From Clostridiales bacterium UBA1777 (GTDB taxonomy: Bacteria; Bacillota; Clostridia; Oscillospirales; Oscillospiraceae): a DNA stretch of 5,514 bases. Location of the stretch: positions 1 to 5,514 of the forward strand of contig DCGN01000082.1 of the NCBI GenBank assembly GCA_002315275.1. The letters run 5' to 3'. The notes below the pieces were generated by a model. It was given only the letters and a program-made list of their open reading frames with translations, searched no databases and was not told the origin of the DNA. Position 1 is the first letter of the stretch, and each line of letters starts with the position of its first letter. Of this stretch, positions 1-5,514 are shown one piece after another. The position numbers and the translations under genes are program-made.

Positions 1-5
1 CGGAT

Positions 6-11
6 TATAAT
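6..11 (+). promoter_or_regulatory. Possible sigma-A -10 box (TATAAT)
   Basis: A perfect TATAAT lies in the AT-rich leader, about 50 bases before the rseP start. Transcription would begin near 18 and give a leader of about 45 nt. The matching -35 box would lie left of the window, so it cannot be checked, and there is no TG extension just upstream of the hexamer. In such AT-rich sequence a chance match is plausible. Confidence 0.3.
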
Positions 12-49
12 TCTCAGAGAGCAAATAACAAAACAGGTTTCTATTTTTC

Positions 50-53
50 GGAG
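50..53 (+). promoter_or_regulatory. Ribosome binding site for rseP (GGAG)
   Basis: GGAG sits 9 bases before the ATG at 63 and fixes the start. The N-terminus so defined places the HExxH motif at residues 20-24 within the first membrane helix, as is normal for the family. Confidence 0.75.
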
Positions 54-62
54 TATTTTTAA

Positions 63-1121
63 ATGACGATCATCTATATTCTGCTTGCCGTTTTGATCTT
101 CGGCGTGCTTGTAATAGTTCATGAGGCGGGGCATTTTGCCGCGGCTAAGGCCTGCGGCGTGCGCGTTGAGGAGTTCTCGGTCGGAATGGGGCCGCTGATA
201 TTCAAAAAACAGCGCGGAGAGACGCAGTACTCGCTAAGATGCATTCCGTTCGGAGGCTTCTGCGCGATGACGGGCGAGAACGAGGCTTCGGATGACCCGC
301 GTGCATTCGTAAACCAAAAGGTATGGAAAAAGCTTCTCATCCTTGTGGCGGGCTCGTTCATGAATTTCGTGCTCGGCCTTCTGATAATCGGCATTCTCTA
401 TTCCAACGCTGAGGCGTTCTATTCCACGAGGATAGACAGCTTTGCCGAAAACTGCCCGTATGAGGGCGAGACGGCGTTCATGGTGGGCGATGAGGTCTGG
501 AGTATTGACGGGCAGAGACTATATCAGTTCGCCGACTTCAGCGAGTTTCTCGATAATGAGGACGGCATATACGATATCGTCATTAAGCGTGACGGCAGAA
601 AGATAAAGCTCGAAGATTTTGAGCTCGTTCCAGTGGAATACACTGACGAGGGCAGAACGCGCCTCGGCCTCAACTTCGGCTATGATATGGGCACTCTCGG
701 CAATAAGCTCAAGCACACATGGAACACGTCTATGGAGTTTGCAAGGCTCGTGTGGATGGGCCTCGGAGATCTCTTCAAGGGCAACGCCACGGTGAACGAT
801 ATGGCAGGCCCGGTCGGCATAGTGAGCATGATGGCAGAAGAGGGCGAGGCTGCCGAAACGACGGGCGATGCGCTGTATACGATCTTCAACTTCGGCGCGT
901 TTCTTGCGATCAACCTTGCGGTCATGAATATGCTCCCGATACCCGCGCTTGACGGCGGAAGAGTCTTCCTTACGCTTGTATCGCTGATCATCGAGGCAAT
1001 AACACGCCGGAAGCTCGATACAAAATACGAGGCTTATATCAACGGCGCGGGAATGATACTTCTGCTTGCACTGATGGCTTATATAATGTTCCACGATATA
1101 ATAAGGATAATAACAACATGA
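63..1121 (+). CDS. rseP: RIP metalloprotease, site-2 protease family (RseP/RasP)
   Basis: A zinc intramembrane protease of 352 residues that cuts membrane-spanning substrates within or near the bilayer. In Bacillus the family member RasP cleaves an anti-sigma factor and signal-peptide remnants. Seen here: a first membrane helix at about 3-27 containing HEAGH (H20, E21, H24); the conserved stretch after it (about 32-70) with a PFGG motif at 62-65; a second helix at about 88-113; one PDZ-like domain at about 120-190; AGPVGI at 248-253; the second active-site motif N289-x-LPIPALDGGR with zinc ligand D297; and a last helix at about 328-347. E. coli RseP has about 450 residues and two PDZ domains, so this is the shorter single-PDZ form usual in Firmicutes. 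The stop overlaps the ispG start by 4 bases. The natural substrate cannot be told from the sequence. Confidence 0.95.
   Translation: MTIIYILLAVLIFGVLVIVHEAGHFAAAKACGVRVEEFSVGMGPLIFKKQRGETQYSLRCIPFGGFCAMTGENEASDDPRAFVNQKVWKKLLILVAGSFMNFVLGLLIIGILYSNAEAFYSTRIDSFAENCPYEGETAFMVGDEVWSIDGQRLYQFADFSEFLDNEDGIYDIVIKRDGRKIKLEDFELVPVEYTDEGRTRLGLNFGYDMGTLGNKLKHTWNTSMEFARLVWMGLGDLFKGNATVNDMAGPVGIVSMMAEEGEAAETTGDALYTIFNFGAFLAINLAVMNMLPIPALDGGRVFLTLVSLIIEAITRRKLDTKYEAYINGAGMILLLALMAYIMFHDIIRIITT
1103..1107 (+). promoter_or_regulatory. Ribosome binding site for ispG (AAGGA)
   Basis: AAGGA lies 10 bases before the ATG at 1118, inside the last codons of rseP. It supports the overlapping start and coupled translation. 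Confidence 0.65.
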
Positions 1122-2173
1122 CAAGAGAGAACACGAAGAGACTCCGCGTCGGAGGCCTACCGATAGGCGGCGGCGCAGAGGTGACGGTGCAGTCCATGTG
1201 CAACACGAAGACATGGGATGTCGCCGCTACGGTGAAGCAGATAAATGACCTTGCGGCCGCGGGCTGTGACATAGTACGCATCGCCGTGCCCGATATGCGC
1301 TCTGCTGAGGCTGTTTCGGCCATCAAGGAGCAGACGAATGTCCCGCTCGTGGCGGATATCCACTTTGACTACAAGCTTGCGCTTGAGTGTGCCGCGAGAG
1401 GGATAGACAAGATAAGGATTAATCCCGGCAACATCGGCGGGGAAGAGAATGTCCGTGCCGTGGCGGAGGCCTGCAAAGCGCGCAATATTCCCATCCGCAT
1501 CGGCGTGAACACGGGCTCTCTCGGCAAGCGTATTCTCGACAAATACGGCCATCCCTGTGCCGAAGCGCTTGTTGACAGCGCGGCTTACCATGCCGAGCTT
1601 ATCGAAAAGGTCGATTTCACGGATATTTGCATATCCATGAAGGCATCCTCCGTGCCCCTTACAATCGAGACCTACCGCCTTGCAAGCGAGAGATTCCCGT
1701 ATCCGCTCCACCTCGGCGTGACGGAAACGGGTACCGCATGGAACGGTACAATCCAATCGGCTGTCGGCATAGGTACGCTTTTGTCCGAGGGCATCGGAGA
1801 CACTATCCGCGTGTCTCTCACAGCCGACCCCGTTGAAGAGGTCAAGGCGGGAATAGCCATTCTTAAGGCCTGCGGCCTTCGCAGGAGCGGCGTGCGCTTT
1901 ATATCCTGCCCGACCTGCGGCAGAACCGAGATAGACCTTATCTCCCTTGCGCACGAGGTAGAGTCCGGATTATCGGACGTTAAGAGTGATATAACTGTTG
2001 CCGTGATGGGCTGCGTTGTGAACGGCCCGGGCGAGGCGAGAGAAGCCGATTACGGCATCGCGGGCGGCAAGGAAAAGGGCCTTATCTTCAAAAAAGGCGA
2101 GGTCGTGGGTACATATGCCTACAGTGAGCTGTGCGATGCACTTTTAAAAATGATAAACGAGGATAAAAAATGA
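1118..2173 (+). CDS. ispG: 4-hydroxy-3-methylbut-2-en-1-yl diphosphate synthase (IspG/GcpE)
   Basis: A cytosolic [4Fe-4S] enzyme of the MEP (non-mevalonate) isoprenoid pathway. It reductively opens the ring of MEcPP to give HMBPP, with electrons from ferredoxin or flavodoxin. The 351-residue protein is complete and of normal length for the bacterial two-domain form. A TIM-barrel domain fills about residues 1-240, with VQSMCNT at 24-30, VADIHFDY at 78-85, RINPGNIG at 100-107 and GVNTGSLG at 129-136. The C-terminal cluster domain carries CPTCGR (C264, C267) and MGCVVNGPGE (C299 and E306): three cysteines plus one glutamate, the known cluster ligands of the family. No active-site residue appears to be missing. 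The gene overlaps rseP and polC by 4 bases at its two ends. IspG needs an intact Fe-S cluster and low-potential electrons, which fits an anaerobic host. Confidence 0.97.
   Translation: MTRENTKRLRVGGLPIGGGAEVTVQSMCNTKTWDVAATVKQINDLAAAGCDIVRIAVPDMRSAEAVSAIKEQTNVPLVADIHFDYKLALECAARGIDKIRINPGNIGGEENVRAVAEACKARNIPIRIGVNTGSLGKRILDKYGHPCAEALVDSAAYHAELIEKVDFTDICISMKASSVPLTIETYRLASERFPYPLHLGVTETGTAWNGTIQSAVGIGTLLSEGIGDTIRVSLTADPVEEVKAGIAILKACGLRRSGVRFISCPTCGRTEIDLISLAHEVESGLSDVKSDITVAVMGCVVNGPGEAREADYGIAGGKEKGLIFKKGEVVGTYAYSELCDALLKMINEDKK
2159..2163 (+). promoter_or_regulatory. Ribosome binding site for polC (GAGGA)
   Basis: GAGGA lies 6 bases before the ATG at 2170, within the end of ispG. It selects this ATG, the first in its frame, and supports translational coupling to ispG. 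Confidence 0.7.
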
Positions 2174-5100
2174 GCGAGCATACCCCGTTTCTGACGATTT
2201 TCCCCGGCTGCGAGGATCAGAAGAGCTTCTGCGGCGGACTTGATAACGCATATGTTACCGACGTCAGCATTGAGATGAAGGACAGAAGCATGACGGTCTG
2301 CGCATGGTTCGCGGCAATGCCGTCTCCGACGGAGATAACGGCACTGAGCGACAGACTGAAGACAGACTATGCTCTGTCCGGAATAGGAATAATTCCCGAC
2401 TATCCGAGGCCGAAAATGGCGTCGGCTTCTGCCGTTGTGCCGAGATCAAGCTCCGCCGATGCGCCGAGCGGAGACGTTCTCTACGGCAGAGTAATTAAGC
2501 AGCACCCGGTGCCGATGGATACGATCAATCTCGAGTCCGGCAAGGTGACTGTCGAGGGAGACGTAATTGCCGTAAGCAGCAAGACCACGAAGAGCGGCGG
2601 CGCCGTGCTCGGCTTTGATATCACTGACAGAACAAGCACGATCCACGCATCAAAGTTCCTCCGCGCAGAGGATGACCATTCCGTTGTCGACAAAATAACT
2701 GTCGGCGACCATCTCTTCGTAAAGGGAGAGATAACCTACTCGAAATATGACGGCGATATGGTAATAGAGCCGCGTGATATAGTTAAGGGCAAAAAGTATA
2801 TCCGTCCCGACAACGCACCCGAAAAGCGCGTTGAGCTCCATATGCATACGAGATTTTCGGCTCTCGATGCGCTCACAGACCCCGCCGCTGCTGTCAAGCG
2901 CGCGGCATACTGGGGCATGCCCGCCATTGCCGTAACAGACCACGGCGTTGCGCAGGCGTTTCCCGATATGTGGAAGGCCGGCAAAAAGCACGGCGTGAAG
3001 ATAATCTACGGCCTTGAGTGCTATTTCGTAAACGATATGGACGGCAATAACGCCGTCAACGGCAGAAGTAGTCTGCCTATAGATACGGAATTTGTCGCCT
3101 TCGATATAGAGACCACGGGTCTCAACGCCACGAATGACAGAATGACCGAGATCGGCGCTGTCATCTTCTCTGGCGGCGAGATAAAGAGCGAGTTCAACAC
3201 CTTCGTAAACCCGGGGATGCACATTCCCGCCGATATCACAGAGCTTACCGGCATCAAGGACAGTGACGTTGCAGATGCTCCCGATGAGGCAGCGGCGATG
3301 CGGATGTTCCTTGAGTATGCCGGAGGCAGACCGCTCATCGCGCACAATGCCCACTTTGACGTCGGCTTCATGACGGCCGCATCGCTCAGAAACGGTATCA
3401 AATTCTCCCCGATATTCCTTGATTCTCTCGCGCTTGCTCAGGCGCTTTGCCCCGAGCTCAAGCGCTTCAAGCTTGATATAGTTTCAAACCACCTCGGCCT
3501 GCCGAAGTTCAACCACCACCGCGCGTCTGACGACGCGATGGTCGTTGCGAGAATGATGGACAAGTTCCTTCCGATGCTCGCGGCACAGGGCGCGAAAACG
3601 CTTGACGATATCGAGAAGATATACCATTCTCTCAAGAGGACGGACGTTGCCAAGACGTATCATATGATACTGCTTGTCAAGAACAAGGTCGGCCTCAAGA
3701 ATCTCTACGAGATGATATCCCAATCGTACCTGAAGTATTTCCACCGCAGCCCGACTATTCCGAAGAGCCTGCTCATCCACCACAGAGACGGTATCCTTGT
3801 CGGCTCCTCATGCGGCATGGGCGAGCTGTACGGCGCAGTCATGAAGGGCGCTTCGCAGACGGAGCTCAAGAAGATAGCCTCGTTCTACGATTATCTTGAG
3901 ATACAGCCCATCTGCAACAACGGCTTCCTCGTAGATAACGGCGTTGTAAAGGACGAGACCGTGCTGCAGGACTATAACAGAACTATCCTTCAGCTCGGCA
4001 GAGACCTCGGCAAGCCCGTTATCGCCGCAAGTGATGTCCACTTCCTTGACGCGGAGGACGAGCAGTACAGAAAGATCCTGCAGGCGGCGAAGAAATTCTC
4101 CGACGCGGACAGAAGCTGCCCGATATTCTTCCGCAACACCGAGGAGATGCTCGCGGAGTTCATGTATCTCGGCGAGGAGACGGCAAAAGAGGTCGTCATC
4201 ACGAATACCCGCGCTATCGCGGACCAGGTGGACGAGATAGAGCTTCTGCCGAAGGATCTGTTCCCGCCGAAGATAGAAAACTCCGATAAGATCCTCAAGG
4301 AGCTTGTCTATACAAAGATGCACCGTATTTACGGCGATCCTCCTCCGAAGATAGTTCAGGAGCGTGTTGACGTAGAGCTGAATACGATACTCGGCCATCA
4401 CTATGATGTTATTTATATGTCCGCGCAGAAGCTCGTGCAGAACTCCCTTGAGCACGGCTATCTGGTCGGCTCGCGAGGAAGCGTCGGCTCGTCGATGGTG
4501 GCATATATGTCGGGCATCACGGAGGTCAACTCCCTTCCGCCGCACTACGTCTGCCCGAAGTGTAAGCACTCCGAGTTCATAACCGACGGAAGCTTCGGCT
4601 GCGGTGCCGATATGCCGCCGAAAAACTGCCCCGAATGCGGCGAGCTGATGCGGCAGGACGGCTTCGATATTCCGTTCGAGACATTCCTCGGCTTCCCCGG
4701 AAACGAAAAAACACCTGATATCGACCTTAACTTCTCGGGCGAATATCAGGGCAAAGCACATAAATATACGGAGGTCCTCTTCGGATCTGACCATGTGTTC
4801 CGCGCGGGAACTATCGGCACGCTTGCCGAGAAGACCGCATACGGCTATGTCAAGAAGTACCTCGAGGAGAGAAATATTAGCGTCACCAAGGCGGAGGAAA
4901 ACCGCCTCGCGCTTGGGCTCGTCGGCATTAAGCGCACGACCGGGCAGCACCCCGGAGGCCTTGTCGTCATCCCGCAGGATATGGACGTTACGGATTTTTG
5001 CCCCGTTCAGCACCCCGCGGATGACCCCGACAGCGATATCATCACCACGCACTTTGAGTATCACTGCATGGAGGCAAACCTCCTTAAGCTGGACGAGCTG

Positions 5101-5514
5101 GGACACGATGACCCCACCATGATAAAGATGCTTGAGGATGCCACGGGAGTGGATGCGAAGAAAATTTCCCTCTCCGACCCCGACACCATGAAAATCTTCA
5201 CCACGCCCACGGTGCTGGGACTTCCCGAGGACGACCCCATAATCGGAAAAACGGGCAGCATCGGTGTCCCCGAATTCGGCACTAACTTCACGCGGCAGAT
5301 GCTGGTGGAGACCAAGCCCACCCAGTTTGACACTCTCGTCCGTCTGTCGGGCTTCTCCCACGGCACGGACGTGTGGGCGGGCAACATCCGCGAGCTTATT
5401 GTGAACAATATCGCCACGGTAAACGAGACCGTGGGCTGCCGCGACGATATCATGATTTACCTCATCTCCAAGGGGATTGAACCGTCCCTGGCATTCAAAA
5501 CCATGGAGGCAGTG
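2170..5514 (+). CDS. polC: DNA polymerase III PolC-type alpha subunit with proofreading exonuclease (3' end outside window)
   Basis: The main replicative DNA polymerase of Firmicutes, with its 3'-5' proofreading exonuclease built in. 1115 codons are open with no internal stop or frameshift; about 200 more, including the C-terminal clamp-binding end, should lie beyond the edge. Order: short N-terminal domain about 1-78; Pro/Ser/Ala-rich linker about 78-103; OB-fold about 104-212; PHP part 1 with ELHMHT (H224, H226), TDHG (H258) and GLE (E283); DEDDh exonuclease with DIETTG (D312, E314), AHNAHFD (D397) and HHRASDD (H450, D455); PHP part 2 with SDVHF (H624); palm with GSRGSVGSS at 767-775; zinc knuckle C795, C798, C820, C823; PDIDLNFSG (D850, D852) and LKLDELGHDDPT (D975), the likely catalytic aspartates; and SGFSHGTDVW at 1060-1069. 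From remembered Bacillus numbering the N-terminus is about 110 residues short. Codon use shifts after about 5095. The identification is secure: the exonuclease nested in the PHP domain distinguishes PolC from DnaE. Confidence 0.97.
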   Translation, partial: MSEHTPFLTIFPGCEDQKSFCGGLDNAYVTDVSIEMKDRSMTVCAWFAAMPSPTEITALSDRLKTDYALSGIGIIPDYPRPKMASASAVVPRSSSADAPSGDVLYGRVIKQHPVPMDTINLESGKVTVEGDVIAVSSKTTKSGGAVLGFDITDRTSTIHASKFLRAEDDHSVVDKITVGDHLFVKGEITYSKYDGDMVIEPRDIVKGKKYIRPDNAPEKRVELHMHTRFSALDALTDPAAAVKRAAYWGMPAIAVTDHGVAQAFPDMWKAGKKHGVKIIYGLECYFVNDMDGNNAVNGRSSLPIDTEFVAFDIETTGLNATNDRMTEIGAVIFSGGEIKSEFNTFVNPGMHIPADITELTGIKDSDVADAPDEAAAMRMFLEYAGGRPLIAHNAHFDVGFMTAASLRNGIKFSPIFLDSLALAQALCPELKRFKLDIVSNHLGLPKFNHHRASDDAMVVARMMDKFLPMLAAQGAKTLDDIEKIYHSLKRTDVAKTYHMILLVKNKVGLKNLYEMISQSYLKYFHRSPTIPKSLLIHHRDGILVGSSCGMGELYGAVMKGASQTELKKIASFYDYLEIQPICNNGFLVDNGVVKDETVLQDYNRTILQLGRDLGKPVIAASDVHFLDAEDEQYRKILQAAKKFSDADRSCPIFFRNTEEMLAEFMYLGEETAKEVVITNTRAIADQVDEIELLPKDLFPPKIENSDKILKELVYTKMHRIYGDPPPKIVQERVDVELNTILGHHYDVIYMSAQKLVQNSLEHGYLVGSRGSVGSSMVAYMSGITEVNSLPPHYVCPKCKHSEFITDGSFGCGADMPPKNCPECGELMRQDGFDIPFETFLGFPGNEKTPDIDLNFSGEYQGKAHKYTEVLFGSDHVFRAGTIGTLAEKTAYGYVKKYLEERNISVTKAEENRLALGLVGIKRTTGQHPGGLVVIPQDMDVTDFCPVQHPADDPDSDIITTHFEYHCMEANLLKLDELGHDDPTMIKMLEDATGVDAKKISLSDPDTMKIFTTPTVLGLPEDDPIIGKTGSIGVPEFGTNFTRQMLVETKPTQFDTLVRLSGFSHGTDVWAGNIRELIVNNIATVNETVGCRDDIMIYLISKGIEPSLAFKTMEAV

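Larger units (their letters stand above)
1..62 (+). other. AT-rich leader upstream of rseP, probably non-coding
   Basis: By hand count about 30 % GC, against roughly 50-57 % in the genes to the right, so it looks intergenic. Two frames are nevertheless open from the left edge: one ends at TAA 60-62, directly before the rseP start, and one ends at TGA 64-66, which would give an ATGA overlap like the two downstream junctions. Neither 19-21 residue peptide resembles the C-terminus of Dxr or CdsA, the usual upstream neighbours. The tail of an upstream gene therefore cannot be excluded, but is not supported. No convincing terminator hairpin is visible. Confidence 0.5.

Noticed and set aside
1865..1885. 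Two overlapping inverted repeats in ispG: AAGGCC/GGCCTT (1865-1870 with 1874-1879) and CCTGCG/CGCAGG (1869-1874 with 1880-1885), which would form mutually exclusive hairpins.
   Set aside because: They are short and inside conserved coding sequence (KACGLRR), with no U-tract or nearby start that would give a regulatory role. Chance in GC-rich codons is the simplest explanation.
519..1954. Two long minus-strand open frames (519-1214 and 1157-1954) across rseP and ispG.
   Set aside because: Both lie wholly within genes with clear catalytic motifs on the plus strand, and neither shows a recognisable domain. They are shadows.
2380..2480. A possible frameshift or deletion error at the PolC linker, considered because the N-terminus is short.
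   Set aside because: The frame stays open from 2170 to the window end, and both flanks (IIPDYP and GRVIK) read sensibly in the same frame, so no frameshift is needed. A clean in-frame deletion cannot be excluded and is covered in the finding.
2650..3354. A 234-codon minus-strand open frame over the PHP and exonuclease region of polC.
   Set aside because: It is opposite the conserved HMHT, TDHG and DIETTG motifs and shows no family resemblance of its own.
3808..5361. A 517-codon open frame on the minus strand across the middle of polC.
   Set aside because: It lies opposite a fully conserved PolC reading frame, its translation resembles no family I know, and it is rich in Arg, Leu, Val and Ala as expected from reading biased codons backwards. 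It is a shadow of polC.
1..5514. CRISPR arrays, insertion sequences, tRNA or rRNA genes, and phage or defence genes.
   Set aside because: No spaced direct repeats, terminal inverted repeats, cloverleaf sequence or transposase motifs were seen; the three housekeeping genes account for all but the first 62 bases.

Overview
This window is a stretch of bacterial chromosome in which nearly every base is coding. It carries three co-directional + strand housekeeping genes: a site-2-type intramembrane metalloprotease (rseP/rasP family), the MEP-pathway iron-sulfur enzyme IspG, and the first 1115 codons of a PolC-type replicative DNA polymerase III that runs off the right edge. PolC restricts the source to Firmicutes and close relatives. 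The order rseP-ispG-polC, the hand-estimated GC of about 50-57 %, and frequent AGA and ATA codons fit an anaerobic member of the Clostridia, perhaps an uncultured Oscillospiraceae/Ruminococcaceae-like gut lineage. That finer placement is inference.

Layout. Positions 1-62 are AT-rich (about 30 % GC) and look non-coding. They hold a perfect TATAAT hexamer and a GGAG ribosome-binding site. Positions 63-1121 encode the protease, 1118-2173 encode IspG, and 2170-5514 encode PolC. Each junction is a 4-base ATGA overlap in which the stop of one gene overlaps the start of the next, so the three genes almost certainly share a transcript and are probably translationally coupled.

Function. The protease works in the membrane on single-pass substrates such as anti-sigma factors and signal-peptide remnants. 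IspG makes HMBPP, the penultimate intermediate of isoprenoid (and so undecaprenyl carrier) synthesis. PolC is the main replicative polymerase. Their link is an old conserved gene neighbourhood joining cell-envelope precursor supply, envelope proteolysis and replication, not one biochemical pathway. In related genomes dxr, cdsA and uppS commonly lie just upstream.

I found no new defence, mobile or signalling system. Two things deserve a second look. The PolC N-terminal region is about 110 residues shorter than in Bacillus, with a Pro/Ser/Ala-rich linker where a subdomain would be expected. Codon choice inside polC also changes abruptly near 5095 and stays changed to the window end, which suggests either recombination within the gene or an assembly join.
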